A stretch of DNA of 9,701 nt from Promethearchaeota archaeon (GCA_019894875.1 JAGXNR010000099.1:1-9701), one strand, 5' to 3'; counted from the stretch's first letter, positions 1 to 6,837 are shown. The notes: a model not told the origin generated them from the sequence alone. A program made the numbers and translations.

Positions 1-574
1 CATCTGTTTCTCCTTTCGAGTGCTTCAGTTGAATCCTGACACCCCCAATTTCAAGCAATAATTCATCTCGGTAGGTTTCATTTGGAAAGTGAAATTCTTT
101 TTTAAACACAGGTTTACCCACATCACCTCGAAATTGCCTTAAATTGATAAATGCATTCCAAGATTGTGTCAATTTATAACGATGGATACGATTAATTATC
201 GCTTCATGAGCAATAATCCGAGGAGTTGGCCAATTATTATTCTTAATCTCCTCTAAATATGGTTTACATCCTATATGATCTACATGACCGTGTGTAAATA
301 TCATTGTGTTTATCTTTGAACTAGTAACTTCTCGTACAGCATTAAATTTTATATTAACATCGAAATCAGCCCCAGGATCAATAATTATCAAACCATCATC
401 GGTTTCTCTTATTATTGAGTTTGAAAATCCTCTGTAAAACCATGTTCGTTGTGAATTAAATTCACTAATAAGTTCAAGTCCACGGGGAACTCCAAAGGGA
501 TGATAAGAAAACGTATCTTTTACGCCAGTCCAGAGGTCTTCAGCAAGGTCTAAAATTTTCCCCAATTTTTTCAA
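1..574 (-). CDS. MBL-fold metallo-hydrolase, alkylsulfatase-like (3' end beyond window)
   Basis: An open frame runs on the minus strand from a stop at 592-590 to the left edge with no ATG near its beginning. The likely start is TTG at 574 or the in-frame TTG at 565, which has AGAG about 9 bases upstream. The visible 191 residues hold the MBL metal motif THGHVDHIG (H95, H97, D99, H100), preceded by the strand-turn IIIDPG at 63-68 that normally leads into this fold. Near the visible end comes LKHSKGETD (H185), which resembles the conserved H-x-(K/R)-G-E-T-(D/N)-D stretch of alkyl/aryl-sulfatase-like MBL enzymes. Those are cytoplasmic or secreted zinc hydrolases of sulfate esters or related substrates; no signal peptide is visible here. 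The second half, with the remaining metal ligands, lies outside the window, so sulfatase activity is a guess while MBL-fold hydrolase is safe. Confidence 0.85.
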   Translation of the reverse strand, partial: MKKLGKILDLAEDLWTGVKDTFSYHPFGVPRGLELISEFNSQRTWFYRGFSNSIIRETDDGLIIIDPGADFDVNIKFNAVREVTSSKINTMIFTHGHVDHIGCKPYLEEIKNNNWPTPRIIAHEAIINRIHRYKLTQSWNAFINLRQFRGDVGKPVFKKEFHFPNETYRDELLLEIGGVRIQLKHSKGETD

Positions 575-601
575 CTCTTTTTTCTTTTTTTAATAATATT
601 A

Positions 602-625
602 CTTGAAAACCTACTAAGTTTCAAG
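602..625. repeat. Inverted repeat upstream of the left MBL gene
   Basis: CTTGAAA (602-608) is followed after 10 bases by its exact reverse complement TTTCAAG (619-625). Allowing one bulged A extends the stem by one pair. It lies 28 bases upstream of the TTG start at 574, inside the shared 183-base gap between the divergent MBL and EFR1 genes. It could be a regulator-binding site or a hairpin in the MBL transcript leader. In DNA this AT-rich, a 7-base match could also be chance. Confidence 0.3.
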
Positions 626-757
626 ATAAGAATTATGTATAATGATAAATAATAAAATTAATATAATGATTGAATTTAAAAAAATACTATCCATATCAAT
701 ATACCTCCTATTGAAGACCACTTTTAAATTTAATATTAAAAATCTAAAGAGTTTAAA

Positions 758-1627
758 GTGATTATATTGAATGTTTTAATAATTTATTTTTCTCAAACTG
801 GTGGAACAGAAAAAATAGCTATGAAGATAGAGCAAGGTATTCTTAATACGGGTAATTCTTGTGAAATTATAAAAGTGAAAGAAGCAGGCTCTAGAGATTT
901 AAACAATTTTGATTTAATAGGAATTGGTACACCCACTTTTTATTACAGGGAACCAATTAATGTTCGGAACTTCATTCAGGCTATGGATAATGTAGATGGA
1001 AAGTACTGCTTCCTATTTTGTACACATGGAAGTATTATAGGAAATACATTCTATTACATGAGCGAAGAATTAACGAAGAAAGGGTATTTAGTGATAGGCG
1101 CATTTGATTCATATTCTGAATCCTCTCTTCAATTTTACCCGAAAGTTATGCATACTGCTAATCATCCAGATCAAATTGAGATTGAGGGGGCAATTAAATT
1201 CGGAGAGAGTATATGTGAAATTAACTTACAAGTCCAGAGTGGAGAATCAAAACTTATTCCTAAATTTAAGTTAATTGAAGATACTTGGTGGGCTAATGAT
1301 TCAAAAAATTCAACATCTAAAGTTTTAAAGAGACTTTTCCATGAATTCAAAGTCAATACTGACAAATGCACTAAATGTTTAACTTGTCAAGAAAATTGTC
1401 CGGTTGATGCTATTAATATAGAGGTAGAGCCACCTGAGATTCAAAATGAAGGTTGTATTTATTGTCTATATTGCGAAAAGTTATGTCCAGAAGGAGCAAT
1501 AGAGGCTGATTGGGAATTAACAAAAAAATTGACTAGGGGAAATTTAAAGAAGTATATTGAAGCATTAAAAGATTCAGAAGTACAGGGGAAATTTCGTCCG
1601 TATGTTGATTACGAAAGCATCATCTAG
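758..1627 (+). CDS. EFR1-family flavodoxin-like/ferredoxin fusion protein
   Basis: A two-domain electron carrier, 289 residues. The N-terminal part is flavodoxin-like: beta strand VLIIYFSQTGGTEKIA (6-21) with the FMN-phosphate loop SQTGGTEK (12-19), then GIGTPTFYY (55-63) and a second flavin-facing loop around CTHGS (88-92). The C-terminal part has two classical 4Fe-4S motifs: C204/C207/C210/C214-P and C233/C236/C239/C243-P. This arrangement is that of EFR1-family proteins, common in anaerobic archaea and clostridia. They presumably pass electrons between flavin and iron-sulfur centres; the partner is not known here. The GTG start at 758 is preferred because AAAGAG lies 6 bases upstream; an in-frame TTG at 767 would give the more usual flavodoxin beginning. 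It is transcribed alone and ends 11 bases from the convergent dehydrogenase gene. Cytoplasmic: no membrane segment. Confidence 0.9.
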   Translation: MIILNVLIIYFSQTGGTEKIAMKIEQGILNTGNSCEIIKVKEAGSRDLNNFDLIGIGTPTFYYREPINVRNFIQAMDNVDGKYCFLFCTHGSIIGNTFYYMSEELTKKGYLVIGAFDSYSESSLQFYPKVMHTANHPDQIEIEGAIKFGESICEINLQVQSGESKLIPKFKLIEDTWWANDSKNSTSKVLKRLFHEFKVNTDKCTKCLTCQENCPVDAINIEVEPPEIQNEGCIYCLYCEKLCPEGAIEADWELTKKLTRGNLKKYIEALKDSEVQGKFRPYVDYESII

Positions 1628-1638
1628 TATTTATACAA

Positions 1639-2493
1639 TTATTGTAATTTTGTCAATTGAGCACTGATTTCCCATAATCTTTTAGCGTCATCTTCGTTGT
1701 AGGATTCTTTGGAGGATTCTTGTTGTTCCTTTTTTATATAATATTTTCCGGTTATGCCTTCTACTTCTGGTGAGGAAGCTAAATATATTGATGTTACAGC
1801 ACCTTTTTCAGGGCGTTGAAAAACGAGTTTTCCAAATCCTCGGCTAAATCGTGACATTTCCCGACCTAGATTAGTATTCACCATCCCAGGGTGAACAGTA
1901 TTAACAGTAACTCCAGTTCCGTCTAACTTTCTACTTAATTCATAGGAAAACAACATAAATGCTAATTTAGAAACACCATATACTCTAAATAAGCGATGTT
2001 TCTTATTTTCACTCTGAAGATCATCAAAATCTATTTTTGCCATCCTATGCGCAGCAGAACTCACGTTTACAATTCTACTTGGTGTGCTCGTTTTTAAAAC
2101 ATCTAACAATAAATTCGTCAATAAAAATGGACCAAGGTGATTAACAGCAAAATTCATTTCAAATCCATCAACGGATAATTTTCGCTTAGAAGCCATTACT
2201 CCAGCATTGTTGATTAACACGTGCAAATTTTGATATTTCTGTTTAAACTCATCTACAAATCTACGAATTTGCTCTTGAGATGATAAGTCGCATAATAGTA
2301 AGTCTACATTTGTATTCCCAGATTCATTGATAATTTCTTTTTGGGCGATTTCTCCAGTTTCTTTATTACGACATAGCATTACTACAGTGGCATTCATTTT
2401 TGCTAAACCAAGAGCTGTAGCCTTCCCTATCCCGGAGTTAGCACCTGTTACAATACATATTTTGTCTTTCATACTCATATTATCTCTACTCAT
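1639..2493 (-). CDS. Short-chain dehydrogenase/reductase (retinol dehydrogenase-like)
   Basis: A 284-residue classical SDR that should oxidise or reduce an alcohol/carbonyl pair with NAD(P)(H). The Rossmann motif TGANSGIG is at 16-23 and NNAG at 95-98. The catalytic set is N118 (in NHLG), S146 (in NVSSAAHR), Y172 and K176 (YGVSK), followed by HPGMVNTNLGR (201-211). CRN at 41-43, just after the second strand, is the pattern seen in NADP-preferring members close to retinol dehydrogenases and WW-domain oxidoreductases, so NADP(H) is the likely cofactor. The true substrate cannot be read; 'retinol' is only a family label. The start is uncertain: ATG at 2493 has no clear ribosome site, and ATGs at 2478 and 2472 put the first strand at the usual distance from the terminus. 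It is divergent from the first alpha/beta hydrolase across 77 bases. Confidence 0.93.
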   Translation of the reverse strand: MSRDNMSMKDKICIVTGANSGIGKATALGLAKMNATVVMLCRNKETGEIAQKEIINESGNTNVDLLLCDLSSQEQIRRFVDEFKQKYQNLHVLINNAGVMASKRKLSVDGFEMNFAVNHLGPFLLTNLLLDVLKTSTPSRIVNVSSAAHRMAKIDFDDLQSENKKHRLFRVYGVSKLAFMLFSYELSRKLDGTGVTVNTVHPGMVNTNLGREMSRFSRGFGKLVFQRPEKGAVTSIYLASSPEVEGITGKYYIKKEQQESSKESYNEDDAKRLWEISAQLTKLQ

Positions 2494-2570
2494 TATAACT
2501 AATATTAATTAAAATTAAAAATTGTCAATGATATAAAACTTCAATTAAATTAAATTATAAGGTAAAAGAC
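2494..2570. promoter_or_regulatory. Divergent promoter region, SDR / first hydrolase
   Basis: This 77-base, almost pure AT gap must hold the control signals for two genes reading outward. On the plus strand GATATAAAA (2529-2537) is a candidate archaeal TATA box about 35 bases before the GTG start. On the minus strand the AT stretch around 2500-2515 could serve the dehydrogenase. AAGGT at 2559-2563 is the ribosome site for the hydrolase gene, 7 bases before its start. The assignments rest on pattern and position only. Confidence 0.35.
2551..2570 (+). repeat. Leader sequence shared with the second hydrolase gene (copy 1)
   Basis: The 20 bases directly before the GTG start match, without gaps, 16 of the 20 bases directly before the ATG of the second hydrolase gene (3514-3533). 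The common core is TAAATTATA, one variable base, then GGTAA, and it includes the ribosome site. This points to the duplication having carried the leader along. The third gene has a different leader. Confidence 0.5.
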
Positions 2571-3452
2571 GTGCCGAAAGCAAAATCAAATAGTATTGAA
2601 ATTGAATATGAAACCTTCGGAAATCCTTCAGATAAACCATTGCTTCTAATTATGGGATTAGGGTCTCAAATGATCCAATGGGAGGAAGGATTCATAAAAG
2701 TCCTAATAGATCGAGGTTTTTTTGTAATTACGTTTGATAACAGGGATGTAGGATTATCATCTAAATGTGAAGAAGCAGGGGAACCAAAACTAATGGAAGC
2801 GTTTATGGCGGTTCAGCAAGGGAAGGATTTCGAAGTGCCCTATTTATTAGACGATATGGCAGATGATGCTGTAGGCCTTCTAGATGCAATAAATATTGAA
2901 AAAGCCCATATTTGTGGTGCTTCGATGGGAGGTATGATCGCACAAACCATTGCTATACGGCATCCATCCCGAGTGCTGAGTCTCACCTCTATAATGAGTA
3001 CAACAGGAAATCCTGATCTCCCTCAAATGACTCAAGAAGCCGCACAAGTATTGTTCAATCCAGTACCTCCTGAGCGAGAAGCCTATATTGAAAACTTAGT
3101 GCAAGTAGGAAAATATATTTATGGGTCGGGATTCCCTTTTAATGAGGAAAAGCAACGTATTTTTGCGACGAGAGTATTTGATAGATGCTTTTATCCTCAG
3201 GGGGTTGAGCGTCAGACACTTGCAATAATGAAGGATGGAAATAGAAAAGACAGGCTTTCTGCTATTAAAGTTCCAACTTTAGTAATACATGGACGAGATG
3301 ATCCTTTATTCCCAGTTGAAGGTGGAATGGATACTGCAGAAGCAATACAAGGATCTAAATTGATAATTATAAATGGAATGGGACACAGCTTACCCCCTGA
3401 AACTTGGATTCAGATTGCAGATGCAATTAAAGTAAATGCTGCAAACGCTTAA
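2571..3452 (+). CDS. Alpha/beta hydrolase, paralogue A of a tandem triplet
   Basis: A 293-residue alpha/beta hydrolase fold enzyme, probably a carboxylic-ester hydrolase acting in the cytoplasm. The oxyanion-side strand is LLLIMGLGSQM (24-34), with FDNRDVGLS at 55-63, a signature of the RdmC-like esterase group. The nucleophile elbow is GASMGG with S118. The acid is D244 in HGRDDP and the histidine is H272 in GMGHSLP, so the triad is complete. The start is GTG, fixed by AAGGT 7 bases upstream and by the matching first residues MPxxxxNxIEIE in both neighbours. By hand count it is about 67% identical to paralogue B and 72% to C, ungapped. Against the others it differs most at 141-200, the expected cap, and in small loops such as MDTAEA for KDTHEA. 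First gene of the cluster; 81 bases separate it from B. The substrate is unknown. Confidence 0.93.
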   Translation: MPKAKSNSIEIEYETFGNPSDKPLLLIMGLGSQMIQWEEGFIKVLIDRGFFVITFDNRDVGLSSKCEEAGEPKLMEAFMAVQQGKDFEVPYLLDDMADDAVGLLDAINIEKAHICGASMGGMIAQTIAIRHPSRVLSLTSIMSTTGNPDLPQMTQEAAQVLFNPVPPEREAYIENLVQVGKYIYGSGFPFNEEKQRIFATRVFDRCFYPQGVERQTLAIMKDGNRKDRLSAIKVPTLVIHGRDDPLFPVEGGMDTAEAIQGSKLIIINGMGHSLPPETWIQIADAIKVNAANA

Positions 3453-3513
3453 ATTTAAAGATCCATATTTCTTATCAATTAAGAGATTTATTTGTTAGAA
3501 ATCACGTCAAAAG

Positions 3514-3533
3514 TAAATTATATGGTAATAAAA
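3514..3533 (+). repeat. Leader sequence shared with the first hydrolase gene (copy 2)
   Basis: Second copy of the 20-base leader described at 2551-2570, 16 of 20 positions identical and ending at the base before the ATG. GGT at 3524-3526 is at the same distance from the start as in copy 1. The conserved leader supports ATG at 3534 as the real start. Confidence 0.5.
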
Positions 3534-4415
3534 ATGCCGAGAATAAATGCTAATAATATCGAAATTGAGTATGAAACATTTGGAAATGCATCAGATAAAC
3601 CATTGCTTCTAATAAGTGGTTTAGGTGCTCAGATGATTTTTTGGGATGAGGGTTTTATTCATCTTTTAGTAGAGCGTGGTTTTTATGTGATTCGCTTTGA
3701 TAATAGAGATGTTGGGTTGTCGAGTAAAATTGAGGAAGCGGGAGAACCGGATATAATGCAAGCCTACATGGCGATTCAAGCAGGGCAACCGTTCGAACCC
3801 CCATACACATTAGAAGATATGGCTGATGATGCTATTGGGCTTTTGGATGCTCTAGATATTAAAAAGGCTCATATTTGTGGACTATCAATGGGGGGCATGA
3901 TTGTACAAGTAATAACCTTGCGACATCCCTCTCGTGTGTTAAGCCTTATTTCTATTGCGAGTTCAACTGGGAATCCAAATCTTCCAGGAGGAGACCCAGA
4001 AGTAAGAGAAGTTATGGCTGCTCCTGCACCTCCAGATCGTGAAGGATATATTAAATATTATGTAAAACTCGGACGTTTACTTTATGGATCAGGATTTCCA
4101 TACAACGAAGCAAAGTCTCGTGAACTTGCAGGAAGAGCTTATGATAGATGCTTTTATCCTCCTGGAATTGGTCGACAAACATTAGCTATAATGGTAAGTG
4201 GAAATAGAAAATCAAAATTATCTTCAATTACAGTTCCTACACTCATAATACATGGTAGTGATGACCCAGTTATCCGTGTTGAAGGTGGTAAAGATACACA
4301 CGAAGCAATCCTTGGATCGGAATTGTTAATTATAGAAGGAATGGGACATAGTTTACCACTGGAAACCTGGACACAAATATCTAATGCAATTGCAGAGAAC
4401 GCGGCTAAGGTTTAA
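3534..4415 (+). CDS. Alpha/beta hydrolase, paralogue B of a tandem triplet
   Basis: Same fold and length (293 residues) as its neighbours, with an intact triad: S118 in GLSMGG, D244 in HGSDDP and H272 in GMGHSLP. The frame is open further upstream to a TTG at 3492 that would add 14 residues. ATG at 3534 is chosen because it gives the MPxxxxNxIEIE start shared by A and C and because the leader before it is shared with A. About 67% identical to A and 71% to C by hand count. The strongest divergence from C is at 161-180 (14 of 20 positions), in the putative cap, where B carries a YIKYYVKLG stretch in place of C's VIENGVKMR. There is a 117-base gap to C containing a weak stem (CTGA/TCAG, 4447-4462) followed by T5 and a TATA-like stretch, so C may also have its own promoter. 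The substrate is probably an ester but cannot be named. Confidence 0.93.
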   Translation: MPRINANNIEIEYETFGNASDKPLLLISGLGAQMIFWDEGFIHLLVERGFYVIRFDNRDVGLSSKIEEAGEPDIMQAYMAIQAGQPFEPPYTLEDMADDAIGLLDALDIKKAHICGLSMGGMIVQVITLRHPSRVLSLISIASSTGNPNLPGGDPEVREVMAAPAPPDREGYIKYYVKLGRLLYGSGFPYNEAKSRELAGRAYDRCFYPPGIGRQTLAIMVSGNRKSKLSSITVPTLIIHGSDDPVIRVEGGKDTHEAILGSELLIIEGMGHSLPLETWTQISNAIAENAAKV

Positions 4416-4532
4416 ATGAACAATTCATTATATTCAAAATTCTCAGCTGAAAACAATGTCAGTTTTTATAAACATTTATTAATTTTTCAAAATAAAGATA
4501 TCCTATCAAAATTAGGTTAAAAAGGATTAAAA

Positions 4533-5414
4533 ATGCCGAGAGCAAAAACAAATAATATTGAAATTGAACATGAAACCTTTGGAAATGCATCAGATAAACC
4601 CTTACTTCTAGTAAATGGTTTAGGAAGTCAAATGATAAACTGGGATGAGGAGTTTATCCAACTTTTAGTGGATCGTGGATTTTATGTGATACGTTTTGAT
4701 AATAGAGACGTTGGTTTATCCACTAAATGTGAAGAAGGAGGTGAACCAAATTTAATGCAAGCAGTTATGGCTGCTCAAACTGGGCAGCCGGTTGAATCCC
4801 CTTATTCTTTAGATGATATGGCCGATGATGCTGTGGGACTTTTAGATGCTTTAAATATTGAAAAAGCTCATATTTGTGGAGTATCAATGGGAGGAATGAT
4901 TGTACAAACAATTACTATTCGACATCCATCTCGTGTGTTAAGCCTTACCTCCATCATGAGTACAACAGGGAATCCGGATGTTCCACAAGGGGATCCAGAA
5001 GTTGGGCAAGCATTGGTTACTCCTGTACCTAAAGAACGTGATGCTGTTATTGAAAATGGGGTTAAAATGAGACGTATGATTCATGGTTCAGGATTCCCCT
5101 TTGATGAAACAAAGGCACGTGAACTTGCTGGTATGAATTTTGATAGATGCTTCTATCCATCTGGTTTTGGTAGGCAGTTGTTAGCAATTATGACACATGG
5201 GAATAGAAAACCAAAACTAGGCTCTGTAAAGGTTCCAACACTAGTAATCCATGGCAGTGACGACCCTCTTGTTTCTGTTGAAGGTGGTAAAGATACTCAC
5301 GATGCAATACCCGGTTCTGAATTAATAATTATAGAGGGAATGGGACATAGTTTACCTCCTGAAACGTGGACACAGATAACTGACGCTATTAAAGCAAATG
5401 CGGCAAAAGCTTAA
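4533..5414 (+). CDS. Alpha/beta hydrolase, paralogue C of a tandem triplet
   Basis: Third copy, again 293 residues and aligning to A and B without gaps. Triad S118 (GVSMGG), D244 (HGSDDP) and H272 (GMGHSLP) is intact, as is FDNRDVGLS at 55-63. The start is ATG with AAGGAT at 4522-4527, 5 bases upstream, the best ribosome site of the three. C is the middle member in sequence: it is nearer to B over residues 41-60 (2 differences against 5 with A) and nearer to A over 101-160 (11 differences against 15 with B). This fits either C being closest to the ancestor or gene conversion between copies. A ten-T run lies just downstream, so this is the probable end of the cluster's transcript. Cap residues 161-200 differ strongly from both neighbours. 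Function: esterase or related hydrolase, substrate unknown. Confidence 0.93.
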   Translation: MPRAKTNNIEIEHETFGNASDKPLLLVNGLGSQMINWDEEFIQLLVDRGFYVIRFDNRDVGLSTKCEEGGEPNLMQAVMAAQTGQPVESPYSLDDMADDAVGLLDALNIEKAHICGVSMGGMIVQTITIRHPSRVLSLTSIMSTTGNPDVPQGDPEVGQALVTPVPKERDAVIENGVKMRRMIHGSGFPFDETKARELAGMNFDRCFYPSGFGRQLLAIMTHGNRKPKLGSVKVPTLVIHGSDDPLVSVEGGKDTHDAIPGSELIIIEGMGHSLPPETWTQITDAIKANAAKA

Positions 5415-5425
5415 ACTTAAAAATC

Positions 5426-5440
5426 TTTTTTTTTTCTTTT
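5426..5440 (+). terminator. T-rich terminator after the hydrolase triplet
   Basis: T10 then C then T4, starting 12 bases after the stop of the third hydrolase gene, with no convincing stem before it. Archaeal RNA polymerases stop on such non-template T tracts without a hairpin. It separates the triplet from the 117-residue gene that follows. Inferred from composition and position. Confidence 0.5.
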
Positions 5441-5481
5441 AATATACCCTACATTCTCAAGTATTTAGGTGTAAATAGCAA

Positions 5482-5835
5482 ATGGATATTAAAACTTGTA
5501 GGTACCTTGATGGAAGTGGTAATGAATATATTCTTAATTGTGAACGTAAAATCACATTTGAATACAACCCAGTAAAACCGTTATATAGTTCAAGCGGGAT
5601 CTACGATGGGGGAGATTACGTCAAAAAAGAAATATCAGAACAACAATACATCAAAATTCTTTCGACCTTGAAGAAAGCTGTAGATAATAGGAAAATTCTT
5701 ATTAATGATCGAGTAAAGGGATCTGGGATGATTGTTCTTCAAGAAAAGAATAAGCAAGAAGTATATATTTTAGAACAAGGTTCAAAAGAAATTAAGAGTA
5801 TTGAAAAGATATTACATGATATAATTCAAAATTAA
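5482..5835 (+). CDS. Uncharacterised 117-residue protein
   Basis: I do not recognise this family with certainty. The start is ATG with AGGTG at 5467-5471, 10 bases upstream, which supports it being a real gene. The first half looks like beta strands: CRYLDGSGNEYILNC (6-20), then a striking segment YNPVKPLYSSSGIYDGG (28-44) that looks like a conserved loop because it is rich in Pro, Ser and Gly amid otherwise charged sequence. A helical stretch follows (52-70), then DRVKGSGMIVL (76-86), and a charged helical tail rich in Lys/Glu/Ile. There is no signal peptide, no membrane segment and no metal motif; two cysteines sit at 6 and 20. Its stop codon overlaps that of the convergent phosphodiesterase-like gene within TTAA. 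A T-run before it suggests it is transcribed separately from the hydrolases. Confidence 0.75.
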   Translation: MDIKTCRYLDGSGNEYILNCERKITFEYNPVKPLYSSSGIYDGGDYVKKEISEQQYIKILSTLKKAVDNRKILINDRVKGSGMIVLQEKNKQEVYILEQGSKEIKSIEKILHDIIQN

Positions 5836-6578
5836 GCTATTATTTCAGATCGTAATTCGACTAATTTATCTGGATAATTGGTATAAATGCCATCAACCTT
5901 ATATCCTTTATAATCTAAATTCAAGAATTTTCGCATAAAATGTTTGAAAAGAACACCCCAGAGATAAAATTTGAAGCCTGCTTTTTTAACTTGATGAAAA
6001 ACTTCCAGATTAAAACAATGGTGATTTAAATTTATAACCTGAACCTTTAATTTTTTCATAAGCGCTAAATGTTGATAGCTATTATCAGAAATTTGTTTAT
6101 CAGAATATAATGAGCAAATTAAGGTGATATCCCTACTTCTTCTTCTTAAGGGTTTAAATAGAGAGTCTGCTGATTTCGTATGACCAACTGGTTTGGTAAT
6201 TTCTACTTTATCGAGTAAATTGTATTCTTCTGCTAGTTCGATAATTTTCAATCCCGTCTCTACTTTAAAAATATCGAAATTATACCGAATCTTATCATCA
6301 AATGTCTTAAACATCTCATGTAAAGTTGGAATTGACTCACCATTCTCTAATTGTACTTGTTTAATACTCTCAAGGTTAAGATTTTGAATAAGGTTCTTTC
6401 TGTTCTCTATTACTATAAAGGGTAAAAATTGAAGTACAATCTCGCCATCTTTCGTTAATTGAGCTTCAGTTTTAATACCATCCACACCTATTTTAACTGC
6501 TTTCTTAAATGATGACATGGTATTTTCAATATCTCTAAATCCCGCTCCTCTGTGACCCCATATTATAGTACTCCCCAT
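5832..6578 (-). CDS. Glycerophosphodiester phosphodiesterase-like protein, active site degenerate
   Basis: 248 residues, the usual length for the GDPD (TIM-barrel phosphodiesterase) family, which splits glycerophosphodiesters into glycerol phosphate and an alcohol. Family marks: WGHRG (H9, R10), IENT (17-20), LTKDGEIV (41-48), IPTLHEMF (83-90), GFKFYLWGV (201-209) and VDGIYTNYPD (228-237). At the catalytic site it departs from the family. The metal pair normally Glu-x-Asp is K36-T-E38. The His-Asp that should follow the LTKDG strand is F51-L52, so the second catalytic histidine is missing. The later metal-binding Glu is apparently D102. It may therefore be inactive, bind rather than cleave a phosphodiester, or have changed chemistry. 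Start ATG at 6578, with a GAGAT site a short way upstream. No signal peptide, so it is probably cytoplasmic. It converges on the 117-residue gene with overlapping stops. Confidence 0.85.
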   Translation of the reverse strand: MGSTIIWGHRGAGFRDIENTMSSFKKAVKIGVDGIKTEAQLTKDGEIVLQFLPFIVIENRKNLIQNLNLESIKQVQLENGESIPTLHEMFKTFDDKIRYNFDIFKVETGLKIIELAEEYNLLDKVEITKPVGHTKSADSLFKPLRRRSRDITLICSLYSDKQISDNSYQHLALMKKLKVQVINLNHHCFNLEVFHQVKKAGFKFYLWGVLFKHFMRKFLNLDYKGYKVDGIYTNYPDKLVELRSEIIA

Positions 6579-6677
6579 ACTTAAACATCTCTTAAACTGA
6601 TTAAGTATTATGCTAATAATTATGTAATTAAATAATTCCTTTATAGTTCAAAAAGTAGTACGAAATTATTAAACTCC

Positions 6678-6798
6678 TTATTCAAGGATTTCTTTAAGTT
6701 GTTTTTCTAGTTGTCTAAAGTCTTTTATAGTACCTAAATCTTTATCCATACAATCTGAAATGACATCGCAAGCTTTTTATACCTTGAAAAAATTCCAT
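6678..6798 (-). pseudogene. Possible frameshifted mini-gene or gene remnant
   Basis: The minus-strand frame from 6776 to the stop at 6678 reads KACDVISDCMDKDLGTIKDF (first 20 residues) and ends QLEKQLKEILE. This has the composition of a real amphipathic C-terminal helix. One frame over, an ATG at 6798 gives MEFFQGIK before running out of frame at an A5 tract (6774-6778 on the plus strand these are T). Removing one A would join the two into a 39-residue protein. An AT-rich TATA-like stretch lies directly before the ATG. The alternatives are an intact 23-residue ORF from ATG 6749, a decayed tail of a larger gene, or chance. No family recognised. Confidence 0.25.
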
Positions 6799-6837
6799 TA
6801 TATTTATAAGTATATTTGGCTATTTACCTCAGTTAAC

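Noticed and set aside
1171..1371. Minus-strand 66-codon frame inside the EFR1 gene.
   Set aside because: It lies wholly opposite the iron-sulfur protein coding sequence, has no protein-like motif and no ribosome site.
3492..3533. A 14-residue N-terminal extension of the second hydrolase from a TTG start.
   Set aside because: The paralogues have no such extension, the ATG at 3534 matches their starts exactly, and a conserved leader with a ribosome site lies inside the extension.
4447..4466. Possible intrinsic terminator between hydrolase copies B and C (CTGA/TCAG stem followed by T5).
   Set aside because: A four-pair AT-rich stem with an 8-base loop is too weak to report as a terminator, and short T runs are common here.
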